In this document: positions 17,075-24,814 of the stretch, in pieces
How positions within the stretch are numbered: the first letter of the stretch is position 1
Layout: each line of letters begins with the position of its first letter
Assembly (NCBI RefSeq): GCF_007747215.1
Contig: NZ_CP036273.1
Span: 6,122,322-6,186,321 of the forward strand
Reading direction: 5' to 3'
Length of the DNA: 64,000 nt
Source: Urbifossiella limnaea
GTDB taxonomy: Bacteria; Planctomycetota; Planctomycetia; Gemmatales; Gemmataceae
Position numbers and translations under genes: made by a program
Notes under the pieces: generated by a model
What the model was told of the DNA's origin: nothing
What the model saw: only the letters and a program-made list of their open reading frames with translations
Databases searched by the model: none

Positions 17075-18646
17075 TCAGAAGTTGAAGTAGATGAAGCTGC
17101 TCCCGCTATCCGGCGCCAGCACCATCGCGGCGCACAGGCACACCGCGTAGCCGGCGCCCAGCACCGGGGCCGGCAGCCGGTCGTACACCCGCTGCCACCA
17201 CCCGCGCGACACCAGCAGGTGGCACAGCAGCACGAACGCCGCCGTGTACCACAGGCTCCGGTTGTGCAGCGGCAGCGGCAGCCCCATCTGCAGGCTGAAC
17301 ATCTTGCCGAACATCGCCGTCGCCCGCTCCAGCCCCGTAATCACGTACTCCGGCCGCTTCGGGTCGGGGTAGAAGTCCGGCTGGAACAGCACCCAGCACA
17401 GGCTCACGCTCAGGAACGTCAGCCCCACCCGGCCGCAGGTGCCGAGCGTCGTCTTCAGCGCCGCGTCGAGCGCCGGCCGGGCCTGCGCGAACGCCGCGAA
17501 CTGGCGGTGAATGATCAGCAGCAGCCCGTGCGCCACGCCCCACAGCACGAAGCTCCACGCGGCCCCGTGCCACAGGCCGCCGAGCGTCATCGTGATCATC
17601 AGGTTTCGGTTCGTGGCGAAGCTGCTACCGCGGCTGCCGCCGAGCGGGATGAACAGGTAGTCGCGCAGCCACGTCGACAGGCTGATGTGCCAGCGGCGCC
17701 AGAACTCCGACACGTTCGCCGCGAGGTACGGCATGTTAAAATTGTTCGTCAGCTTGTACCCGAGCAGGTGGGCCAGGCCCACGGCCATGTCGGAGTAGCC
17801 GCTGAAGTCGGCGTAGATGCGGAGGCTGTACGCCAGCACCGCCATCCACACCGCGCCGGTGTTGTACTTGTCCGGGTCGGCGAAGATCGGGTCGCAGAAC
17901 ACCGCCATTCGGTCGGCGATGGCCATCTTCTTGAACGCGCCCATCAGCAGGAACTGCACGCCCACCTGCATCCGCACCCAGTTCCACCGCTTCGGCCGCC
18001 GCGTCTGCTGGAGGAAGTCGCCGGCGCGGACGATCGGGCCGGACACGAGGTGCGGCAGGAACAGGATGAACAGCAGGAACCGCGGCAGGCTCGTCTCGGC
18101 CTTGATCTTCCGGCGGTACACGTCGACGGCGTAGCTCACCGCCTCGAACGTGTAGAAGCTGATGCCGAACGGCACGAACAGCGCCAGTGCCCGCATGTCG
18201 TACTTCGCGTACCCGGGGTCGCGGCCGGCGCTCACCAGCAGGTTGTGCAGCTCGTTCAGGAAGAACCCGCGGTACTTGAAGTAGCACAGGATCGACAGGT
18301 TCATGCCGATGCTGGTGATCATGATCGCGCGGCGCAGCTTCTGGCGCTCGGTGGCGTCCATGAGCCGGCCGAACACGTAGTCGGCGAGCGTGGTGGCGGT
18401 GACGAGGAACGCGAGTTCGGCGCTCCACGCGGCGTAAAAGTGGAAGCTGGCGGCGACCAGCACCCAGATGCGCGTCATCTGCCACTTGCGCGGGATGCTC
18501 CAGTAGACGGCGAGCACCGCGGCGAAGAACAGCAGGAAGTTCGACGTGTGGAAGAACGGTTCCGGCAGCAGCTCGGCGAGCTTCTGGAAGTACGGCCAGT
18601 CCGTCTTCGGAGGGGCAGCGGCGGTGGCGAACAAGCTGAGCGGCAT
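17075..18646 (-). CDS. MBOAT O-acyltransferase (AlgI/DltB-like)
   Basis: A 523-residue polytopic membrane protein of the MBOAT family, which moves acyl (often acetyl) groups from a cytoplasmic donor across the membrane for O-acylation of exported polysaccharides or teichoic acids. AlgI-type features are NFLLFFAAVLAVYWSIPRKWQ near the start, YFKYRGFF, PFGISFYTFEAVSYAVDVYR, LFLPHLVSGPIVRAGDFLQQ, YSDMAVGLAHLLGY, NFNMPYLAANVSEFWRRWHISLSTWLRDYLFIPLGGSR, and the invariant catalytic His in GGLWHGAAWSFVLWG near residue 357. It heads a tightly packed operon with four SGNH genes. Divergent purM lies 119 bp away, so the operon promoter should be in 18647-18765. Confidence 0.95.
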   Translation of the reverse strand: MPLSLFATAAAPPKTDWPYFQKLAELLPEPFFHTSNFLLFFAAVLAVYWSIPRKWQMTRIWVLVAASFHFYAAWSAELAFLVTATTLADYVFGRLMDATERQKLRRAIMITSIGMNLSILCYFKYRGFFLNELHNLLVSAGRDPGYAKYDMRALALFVPFGISFYTFEAVSYAVDVYRRKIKAETSLPRFLLFILFLPHLVSGPIVRAGDFLQQTRRPKRWNWVRMQVGVQFLLMGAFKKMAIADRMAVFCDPIFADPDKYNTGAVWMAVLAYSLRIYADFSGYSDMAVGLAHLLGYKLTNNFNMPYLAANVSEFWRRWHISLSTWLRDYLFIPLGGSRGSSFATNRNLMITMTLGGLWHGAAWSFVLWGVAHGLLLIIHRQFAAFAQARPALDAALKTTLGTCGRVGLTFLSVSLCWVLFQPDFYPDPKRPEYVITGLERATAMFGKMFSLQMGLPLPLHNRSLWYTAAFVLLCHLLVSRGWWQRVYDRLPAPVLGAGYAVCLCAAMVLAPDSGSSFIYFNF

Positions 18647-18765
18647 TCGGCCGTCCCGTCCGTGGGAGGGGCGTAGGTCGCGGACTATAGCGAGGGGGGG
18701 AAAACGCGGTCAACCCCGTATCCTAACCGCCTCACACGACACCGCCGCCGCCCCGGGACGACCAG

Positions 18766-19866
18766 ATGGCCGAGCAGTGGGACTACAAGAAGGCCGGCCT
18801 CGACCTCGGCAAGTACGAGGACACGATCCACCGCATCCAGTCGCACCTCGCCCGCACCCAGGACCGGACGCGCGTGCTGCCGCCGCCGTTCCCACCGCGG
18901 AAGGGTGGCAAGGGCGTCGGCGGCTTCGCCAGCCTGTTCGACCTCGACCCCAGCGGCCTGTTCAGCAAGAAGTACGAGCACCCGGTCCTCGTCACCTGCA
19001 CCGACGGCGTCGGCAGCAAGCTCAAGGTCGCGGCGCTGGCCCGGAAGTTCGACACCGTCGGCATCGACCTCGTCGGCATGTCGGTGAACGACCTGATCTG
19101 CACCGGCGGCGAACCGCTCGTGTTCCTCGACTACATCGCCATGCCGGCCGACGACCCGCCGATGACCGAGCAACTCGTGAAGGGCATCGCCGACGGGTGC
19201 GTCGAGGCCGAGTGCTCGCTCGTCGGCGGGGAGACGGCCATCCTGCCGGACTTCTACCAGCCCGGCGACTTCGACATGGCCGGGTTCTGCACCGGCGTCG
19301 TGGACAAGCCCGAGGTGATCGACGGCAGCCGCATCGAGGTCGGCGACGCGGTCATCGGCCTGGCCTCCAGCGGGCTCCACTCGAACGGGTACAGCCTGGT
19401 CCGCAAGATCGTCTTCGACGCCGCCGGCCTGTCGGTGACGGACCACGTCCCCGAGTTGGGCAAGACCGTGGGCGAGGAGTTGCTGACGCCGACGCGGCTG
19501 TACGTGAAGCCGGTGCGGCGGGTGCTGGCGCACTACCCGGTGAAGAAGAAAGGCGTGATCCACGGGCTTGCTAACATCACCGGCGGCGGCCTGCCGGACA
19601 ACCTGGGCCGCATCATGCCGCCGGGCTGCCGGGTGCAGGTGAAGGCGGGGTCGTGGCCGGTGCCGCCGGTGTTCGGGTGGTTGCAACGGCTCGGCAACGT
19701 GGCCGACGCGGAGATGCGGCGGGTGTTCAACGGCGGGGTGGGCTTCTGCGTGGTGGCGGCGCCGTTCTTCGCCGCGAGCATCGTGGAGCAGTTCGAGAAG
19801 CTCGGCGTGCCGGCGTGGGTGATCGGCGAGGTCGTGGCGGGCGAGCCGGGCGTGGACGTGGGGTAG
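18766..19866 (+). CDS. purM: Phosphoribosylformylglycinamidine cyclo-ligase
   Basis: PurM (366 residues, slightly longer than the usual 345) converts FGAM to aminoimidazole ribonucleotide with ATP, the fifth step of purine synthesis, in the cytoplasm. Key stretches are CTDGVGSKLKVA near residues 77-88, GIDLVGMSVNDLICTGGEPLVFLDYIA, AECSLVGGETAILPDFY, DAVIGLASSGLHSNGYSLVRKI, HGLANITGGGLPDNLGRIMP and RVFNGGVGFCVVA. A proline/lysine-rich loop (PPPFPPRKGGKGVGGF) near residue 45 is longer than usual. Divergent from the MBOAT operon and convergent with the DUF1559 gene, so it is probably transcribed alone. Confidence 0.96.
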   Translation: MAEQWDYKKAGLDLGKYEDTIHRIQSHLARTQDRTRVLPPPFPPRKGGKGVGGFASLFDLDPSGLFSKKYEHPVLVTCTDGVGSKLKVAALARKFDTVGIDLVGMSVNDLICTGGEPLVFLDYIAMPADDPPMTEQLVKGIADGCVEAECSLVGGETAILPDFYQPGDFDMAGFCTGVVDKPEVIDGSRIEVGDAVIGLASSGLHSNGYSLVRKIVFDAAGLSVTDHVPELGKTVGEELLTPTRLYVKPVRRVLAHYPVKKKGVIHGLANITGGGLPDNLGRIMPPGCRVQVKAGSWPVPPVFGWLQRLGNVADAEMRRVFNGGVGFCVVAAPFFAASIVEQFEKLGVPAWVIGEVVAGEPGVDVG

Positions 19867-19876
19867 TGGTCGGTCG

Positions 19877-19907
19877 CGGCGGGTCCGGCGAGACGCCGGA
19901 CCCGCCG
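19877..19907. terminator. Strong bidirectional hairpin between purM and DUF1559 gene
   Basis: A perfect 14-bp stem, CGGCGGGTCCGGCG (19877-19890) with its complement at 19894-19907, around a 3-nt loop. It lies between two convergent stop codons, where a shared terminator is expected. No T-tract follows on either strand, so termination would rely on the stem alone or on Rho. Confidence 0.6.
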
Positions 19908-19920
19908 GACTGGGCCGCGC

Positions 19921-21741
19921 CTACGGCGTGTTCGGGATGCCGTCGTTGGCCCCGATCCAGACCCGCAGCGCCGCCGGCGCCGTCGACACCGGGAAGAACC
20001 GCACCGACCCGTCGCCCAGCGCCGCGTTGAAGCCGCTGGCCCCCGGCAGCCCGAGGAGTGGCGGGTCGGCGTCCGCGTCGAAGTCCAGGTCTTCCGGCTT
20101 CGTCCAGTCCACCGCCTCCGCCCCCTCCGCGATCATGATCGTGTTCGACGTGCCGTCCGGCACCAGCAGGCTGCGGCCCGTCGACCGGCCGAACATCGAC
20201 CGGACCGCGGCGTTGTCCGGCGACACGAACACCTGGTAGTGCGTCTTCCCCGGCGGGGCCGTCGCCCCGGGCGCGGCGAACAGCTTCGGCATCCGCGGCA
20301 GCAGCCGGATGTTGTGCGGGCTGTCCCACGCCTCGTTCAGCTTGAACTCGCGGTACAGCGCGTCCTCCCCGACGTAAGGCAGGATCGCCACCCGCCAGCT
20401 CAACAGCGGCCGGCCACGCGTCGTGCCCGGGGCCGGCAGCCCGGCCGGCGGCAGCTTGCCAGTCGCGTCGTGGTGGGAGTGCATTCCCAGGGCCATCACC
20501 TTCAGGTTGTTCTGCCCCTGCGCGCGGCCGGCGGCGTCGCGCACCTTCTGCACCGCCGGCAGCATGAACCCCGCCCCCACCGCCGCGACCGTGCCGTACG
20601 CCCCGGCGATCGAGTCGACCGTCACGGCCGCCGACAGTTCCGACCCGGCCCGCTCCAGCGGCGGGTTGGCGAGCCACTCGTCGGCCATTTCCAGGGCGCC
20701 GAGCGCGAACAGCCCGCCGACGGCCTGCGGCAACTCCGCCGCCGGCCGCGGCTTCTTGTTGTCGGGGCCGCCGGCGATCGCCTCCCGCAGTTTCTTCTTG
20801 GCGTCGGACAGCGACTTCCGCCCGGACTCGGCCGACATCCGCAGCTCCTTCTCGGCCGTCGCCGCGGTGGCGTCGTCCCGGTACGCCGCCCGCAGGTCCA
20901 CGCGCAGGCCGCGGCCAACGACCACGCCGGCGGTCAGGGCGTCGGCCCGCAGCAGCGGCGACGCCTCGCCGGGCAGGTCGCGGGTCATGTCGGGCGGCAG
21001 CTTGTTCGCCTTCAGGTTCAGCGCGCCGACGACGTGCCGGCTGCCGCCGGCGGCCAGCTTCAGTGCCGGGGCCAGCGGGCCGTCGGGCGTCTTGCTCCGC
21101 ATCAGGAAGGTCCGCATCGCCGGCTCCGGGCCGACGACCAGCGTCTTGTCGCCGTGGAACGACACCGCCAGCCCTTCGCCGGCCCACATCTCGTGGTCGC
21201 CGACCATCTGCTTGTTCGCCACCGGCGCGTACGCGGCCCGCACCTTGGCCGCGTCGAACGGGGCGGTAAAGCAGAGGAGGTACACCGTCTGGAGTTCCGG
21301 CGGGGCGTCGGCCGGGGGCGGCGCCGGGGCGCCGCCCTTGCCCGGCGTCAGGGTCATGCGGCCGCCAGCCTTCGTCGGCGGCTTCACGAGCGACACCAGG
21401 GTCACCCGGTCGAGCGTGGACGGGGCGGGGGTAAACCCCTCGTCGAGCGCCTTGAGGGCGTCGTCGCCGGCCTTGCCGACGACACGGCGGTACTCGGCCA
21501 GGGCCTCGGTCCGCCACAGGTCGGCGGCGCGGACGTGGACGAACCCGGCGGCGTCGGCGGGGACGAGGCTGAACTCGTCGGCCGCAGCCAGCGACACGGC
21601 CGCGACCTGGCCGGAGCCCTCGCTCATCTTGGTGCGGTTGAACACCCAGACGAGGCCGCCGCCGACCCACACGCCGGCCAGGAGGCCGCCGAGGAGCGCC
21701 AGCACCGCCCGCGCGGCCCGCCGATTCGTGCCGACCCGCAT
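19921..21741 (-). CDS. DUF1559-containing membrane-anchored protein
   Basis: A 606-residue protein with one N-terminal membrane helix (AVLALLGGLLAGVWVGGGLVWVF) and a large extracytoplasmic part. The C-terminal 200 residues match the planctomycete DUF1559 pattern: NNLKVMALGMHSHHDATGKLPPAG, LLSWRVAILPYVGEDALYREFKLNEAWDSPHN, TSNTIMIAEGAEAVDWTKP and the terminal GFNAALGDGSVRFFP. Most DUF1559 proteins begin with a type IV prepilin signal; here that is replaced by a plain helix plus a roughly 350-residue N-terminal domain. The ATG at 21741 (MRVGTNRRAARA) begins at the helix; a longer start at 21882 adds unlikely sequence and would approach the divergent gene. The role is unknown, probably at the cell surface. 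Confidence 0.85.
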   Translation of the reverse strand: MRVGTNRRAARAVLALLGGLLAGVWVGGGLVWVFNRTKMSEGSGQVAAVSLAAADEFSLVPADAAGFVHVRAADLWRTEALAEYRRVVGKAGDDALKALDEGFTPAPSTLDRVTLVSLVKPPTKAGGRMTLTPGKGGAPAPPPADAPPELQTVYLLCFTAPFDAAKVRAAYAPVANKQMVGDHEMWAGEGLAVSFHGDKTLVVGPEPAMRTFLMRSKTPDGPLAPALKLAAGGSRHVVGALNLKANKLPPDMTRDLPGEASPLLRADALTAGVVVGRGLRVDLRAAYRDDATAATAEKELRMSAESGRKSLSDAKKKLREAIAGGPDNKKPRPAAELPQAVGGLFALGALEMADEWLANPPLERAGSELSAAVTVDSIAGAYGTVAAVGAGFMLPAVQKVRDAAGRAQGQNNLKVMALGMHSHHDATGKLPPAGLPAPGTTRGRPLLSWRVAILPYVGEDALYREFKLNEAWDSPHNIRLLPRMPKLFAAPGATAPPGKTHYQVFVSPDNAAVRSMFGRSTGRSLLVPDGTSNTIMIAEGAEAVDWTKPEDLDFDADADPPLLGLPGASGFNAALGDGSVRFFPVSTAPAALRVWIGANDGIPNTP

Positions 21742-21897
21742 GACCCGTCCTCCGGTGGGGAACGGAGCGAGTGTACCGCGGGGCGGCGCCGGCGGGAAGG
21801 GGCTGGTGCATCCGGCACGACCCGCACGCACCGCCAAGGTTCGCGCCACTTCCCGACCCGATTCGGTGCCGCGGCGGCGCAACCCGAGGGGGCCGGG

Positions 21898-21903
21898 TAC
21901 GCT
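21898..21903 (+). promoter_or_regulatory. Possible -10 hexamer TACGCT
   Basis: TACGCT 31 nt before the ATG at 21934 in the context GGGTACGCT. The same GGTACGCT string sits 30 nt before the leucine-rich-repeat gene at 39558. No -35 element is obvious. Confidence 0.35.
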
Positions 21904-21933
21904 TCACCAGTACACCCGTGGACGAACCTCGCC

Positions 21934-22614
21934 ATGAGCCGCTTCCTCTACGCCGCCCTCGCGCTCGCCCTGGCCGCCGGCCCCGCCGCGGCCCAAGACC
22001 CGCCCGGCACCCGCTACTACTTCCTGCTGTTCGGCGGGCAGTCGGTGCCGTTCAAGCCGCGGACCGGGCACACCTGGGCGACGTGGGTGAAGGCCACGCC
22101 CACCGGCGCCGGCCCGGTCATGGTGGACAGCTTCACCATCAGCTGGCTCCCACCGGACGGCCGCGTACACCCGTGGCGGCTCCGCTGCGGCCCGGGTCAC
22201 AACTTCACGCTCGACGAGACGCTGGCGATCATGGCCCGCGAGCACTCGCAGGTCTCCGTGTGGGGGCCGTTCGAGGTGGACGCGAGTCGATACGCCCTGG
22301 CGTGTCAGCAGGTAGCGACGTTGGAGGCCGGCGGCGTGCGGTTCCGCACGCTCGACTCGCTCGGCCGCAACCGCGAGGTGATGCACTGCGTCCACGCGGT
22401 GACGTACGCCGACCCGGCCGTGAGCCGCTACCGCCAGCCGGTGCTTCGCGTCGGCGAGCCCGGCACGAGCAACCTGGCGGAGAAGTACCTCCGCAACGGC
22501 GCCTTCGTCGGCGGCGCGCAGACGCACGACTGGCTGATCCCGGCGCTGGGCCTGGACCGGGCCGGGGTGATCCGCCGGGCGCCGGGCGAGCACATCCCGC
22601 GCGAGTGGCGGTGA
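21934..22614 (+). CDS. Secreted hypothetical protein
   Basis: A 226-residue protein with a clear signal peptide (MSRFLYAALALALAAGPAAAQ, cleavage likely after AAA-Q region). The mature part (YYFLLFGGQSVPFKPRTGHTWATWVKATPTG, LAIMAREHSQVSVWGPFEVDASRYALACQQVATLEAGGVRFRTLD, MHCVHAVTYAD) has no motif I can assign; the start recalls planctomycete proteins of unknown function described only as hypothetical. It contains two Cys that could pair (CQQV, CVHAV). A good hairpin terminator follows 32 bp after the stop. It is divergent from the DUF1559 gene. Confidence 0.78.
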   Translation: MSRFLYAALALALAAGPAAAQDPPGTRYYFLLFGGQSVPFKPRTGHTWATWVKATPTGAGPVMVDSFTISWLPPDGRVHPWRLRCGPGHNFTLDETLAIMAREHSQVSVWGPFEVDASRYALACQQVATLEAGGVRFRTLDSLGRNREVMHCVHAVTYADPAVSRYRQPVLRVGEPGTSNLAEKYLRNGAFVGGAQTHDWLIPALGLDRAGVIRRAPGEHIPREWR

Positions 22615-22645
22615 GTCGGGTCGTGCCGACGGGCGCGGTTGCGCG

Positions 22646-22673
22646 AAGCCCACCCGTCGCAACGGGTGGGCTT
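22646..22673 (+). terminator. Rho-independent-type terminator
   Basis: AAGCCCACCCG (22646-22656) and its complement (22663-22673) form a perfect 11-bp stem with a 6-nt loop, followed by TCTTTGTT. It directly follows the 21934-22614 gene. The stem core GCCCACCCG also makes up the palindrome at 56026-56049. Confidence 0.75.
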
Positions 22674-22812
22674 TCTTTGTTCCCACCCTCCGCAGGTTGC
22701 GCCCGCGGGGCGGCAGCTTCGGAAAGCGCCGACGCCGGCGCCGACCGATGCATACGATGGGGCACCCGGCGGCCGGAGCTGCCGCCGGTCGCACCGCACG
22801 GAGGCTGCACGG

Positions 22813-23880
22813 ATGAGGCGCGCACTCGGGCTCGTGGCCGCGGCGATCGGGCTGGCGGCTCCTGCCGGCGGGCAACCGACGGCCCCCGGCTCTCCCCCCG
22901 CCGCCCCGGCCCCGTGGGCCAACAAGTTCTTCCTCCCCGACATCGGCGAGAAGCGCGACCAGGCCGCGCCCCCGGTCATCACCCACAACTTCGGCGACGT
23001 GCCGCACGGCACCGTCTGCACGCACACGTTTACGGTCACCAACATCTACGACACGCCGATGCAGGTCGTGGACATCCGGAAGAGCTGCCATTGTCTCAAC
23101 TTCGTGCCGTTCTCGAAGGTGCTCCAGCCGAACGAGAGTGGGCCGCTTACGGTGACCATGGACGCCGGCAAGTTCGTGGGCGCCAACTCGCAGACCTTCT
23201 ACGTCACGTTCGGGCCGAAATTCGTGTCCACCGCCGTGGTGCGGGTGAGTGCCGTGAGCAAGACGGACGTGTCGGTGAACCCCGGGGCGGTGGCGTTCGG
23301 CACGGTCAGCCCGGGGGCGAAGGCGGCGCAGGCGGTGAAGGTGGAGTACAAGGGCCGGATGCGCGACTGGCGGATCACCGAGGCCGTGACGCCACACGGG
23401 CCGTTCGACGTGCAGTTCAACGAGACGAGCCGCGGCGGCCCGCTCCGCGGCGGCGCCGAGTACACGGTAACGGTGGCGCTGAAGCCGAACGCCCCGTCCG
23501 GCTCGCTGGCCGACACGCTGACGCTGAAGACAAACGACCCGGCGAACCCGGTGGTGACGCTGGCCGTGACGGGGGCCGTGGCGGTGCCGCTGGAGGTGGC
23601 CCCGGCCCGGGTGCGGTTCGAGCCGGTGGCGGTGGGCCAGTCGGCGACGCAGCGGGTGCTGGTGCGGGCCGGCCGGCCGTTCCGCGTGCTCGGCGTGGAC
23701 TGCCCGGCCGGTGACATCTCCGCGGAGGTCCCGGCGACGATGACGCCGCTGCCGCTGCACGCGATCACGGTGAAGTTCGACCCGACGCGGCTCGGGGCGG
23801 TGGCGGCGGAGTTGCGCATCCGCACCGACCTGGACGGCGGGGCTACGGTGACGGTGCCGGTGGAGGCGGAGGCCCGGTAA
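22813..23880 (+). CDS. DUF1573 domain protein, exported
   Basis: A 355-residue protein with a signal peptide (MRRALGLVAAAIGLAAPAGG). Residues about 55-150 form a DUF1573 domain: HNFGDVPHGTVCTHTFTVTNIYDTPMQVVDIRKSCHC, where the SCHC replaces the family's usual SCGC, then LQPNESGPLTVTMDAGKFVG. Two or three more immunoglobulin-like repeats follow (VNPGAVAFGTVSPGAKAAQAVKVEY; LEVAPARVRFEPVAVGQSATQRVLVRAG), each with the F-G/P-V start. The fold is ASPM/SPD-2/hydin-like and probably protein-binding in the periplasm. The ATG at 22813 follows GGAGGCTGCACGG, a usable ribosome site. It is convergent with the ilvN group, separated by the 81-bp repeat. Confidence 0.88.
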   Translation: MRRALGLVAAAIGLAAPAGGQPTAPGSPPAAPAPWANKFFLPDIGEKRDQAAPPVITHNFGDVPHGTVCTHTFTVTNIYDTPMQVVDIRKSCHCLNFVPFSKVLQPNESGPLTVTMDAGKFVGANSQTFYVTFGPKFVSTAVVRVSAVSKTDVSVNPGAVAFGTVSPGAKAAQAVKVEYKGRMRDWRITEAVTPHGPFDVQFNETSRGGPLRGGAEYTVTVALKPNAPSGSLADTLTLKTNDPANPVVTLAVTGAVAVPLEVAPARVRFEPVAVGQSATQRVLVRAGRPFRVLGVDCPAGDISAEVPATMTPLPLHAITVKFDPTRLGAVAAELRIRTDLDGGATVTVPVEAEAR

Positions 23881-23883
23881 CGG

Positions 23884-23964
23884 GGCGAGCGGCCCGCGTC
23901 AGCGGGCTGTTCCTCAGCGCGTGTGGTGCGCTCAGGAACAGCCCGCTGACGCGGGCCGCTCGCC
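23884..23964. repeat. 81-bp palindromic repeat element, intergenic copy
   Basis: Perfect 31-bp inverted arms (23884-23914 and 23934-23964) around a 19-nt loop that itself contains AGCGC/GCGCT. It lies between two convergent genes and could act as a bidirectional terminator. A second copy with the same 31-19-31 layout and nearly identical arms lies inside the RNase R gene (42422-42502). Confidence 0.92.
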
Positions 23965-23975
23965 TGCACACCCCA

Positions 23976-24272
23976 CTACAGCTTCGTCACCTTCGTCCGC
24001 TCGTCGATCGAGATGCTGGTCAGCTCGCCGTTCGGCTTGGTGAACCGCACCACCGGCACCACCAGGTCGTCGTCCTTCACCCGCTCGGTGGTCACGCCCG
24101 TCGCCAGGTACGCGAGGCCGCGGAACTCCCCCTCGGCGACCGCCGGCCACTCCCGCTTGCCGACGCGGACCGTCTGCTCGACCCGCACCTTGTCGCCCGG
24201 CTTCAGCGCCCGCAGCAGTTCGACCACGGCCGGGTCGAGCCGGCGCGTCGGGAGCACGATGGTGTCGCTCAC
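23976..24272 (-). CDS. Small hypothetical protein coupled to ilvN
   Basis: A 98-residue soluble protein (MSDTIVLPTRRLDPAVVELLRALKPGDKVRVEQTVRVGKREWPAVAEGEFRG...). The GTG start overlaps the ilvN stop (GTGA), so translation is coupled. KPGDKVRVEQTVRVG suggests a small beta-barrel, as in SH3/OB-like proteins, and similar KPGD(K/R)VRV stretches occur in planctomycete hypothetical proteins. It has no signal or membrane helix. Function is not known, and a link with IlvN is suggested only by position. Confidence 0.78.
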   Translation of the reverse strand: MSDTIVLPTRRLDPAVVELLRALKPGDKVRVEQTVRVGKREWPAVAEGEFRGLAYLATGVTTERVKDDDLVVPVVRFTKPNGELTSISIDERTKVTKL

Positions 24273-24775
24273 GTCCCCTCCTCCGCCGTCTGCGGGCGGG
24301 CGTCGCCGCGGACCAGCGCGATCCGGCCGGTGCGGGTCAGTTCCAGGATGCCGTACGGGCGCATCAGCTCGATGAACGCCTCCACCTTCCCCTCGGTGCC
24401 GCTGATCTCGATCATCACGTTGGCGTGCTGGATGTCCACGACCCGGCCGCGGAAGCTCTCCGTGAGCTGGAACACCTCCGGCCGCTTGTCCGACGGGCAC
24501 TGCACCTTGATGAGCATCAGGTCGCGCTCGACGAAGTCCTCGGCGCTGATGTCGTCCACCCGGATGACGGGGACGAGCTTGTCCAGCTGCTTGCGGACCT
24601 GGTCCACCACGGTGTCGTCGCCGTTGACGACGAAGACCATGCGGGAGACGTTGTGCCGCTCGGTCTCGCCGACGGCGAGGCTCTCGATGTTGAACCCGCG
24701 GGACGCGAGCATGCCGGAGACGGTGGCCAGGACGCCGGGCTGGTTGTGGACCAGGGCGGAGAGCACGTGCCGCAT
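24269..24775 (-). CDS. ilvN: Acetolactate synthase small (regulatory) subunit
   Basis: IlvN/IlvH (168 residues, typical length) is the regulatory subunit that activates acetolactate synthase and confers feedback inhibition by valine in branched-chain amino acid synthesis. The N-terminal ACT domain is clear: HVLSALVHNQPGVLATVSGMLASRGFNIESLAVGETE, then the SRMVFVVNGDDTVVDQVRKQLDKLVPVIRVDD and the C-terminal domain RDLMLIKVQC, FRGRVVDI, MIEISGTEGKVEAFIELMRPYGILELTRTGRIAL. The catalytic subunit (IlvB) is not in the window. The stop overlaps the start of the small gene downstream; a membrane protein gene ends 39 bp upstream. Confidence 0.96.
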   Translation of the reverse strand: MRHVLSALVHNQPGVLATVSGMLASRGFNIESLAVGETERHNVSRMVFVVNGDDTVVDQVRKQLDKLVPVIRVDDISAEDFVERDLMLIKVQCPSDKRPEVFQLTESFRGRVVDIQHANVMIEISGTEGKVEAFIELMRPYGILELTRTGRIALVRGDARPQTAEEGT

Positions 24776-24814
24776 GCGCGGGCCTTTCGGGGGCGGGACC
24801 GGGACGGAGGAATC

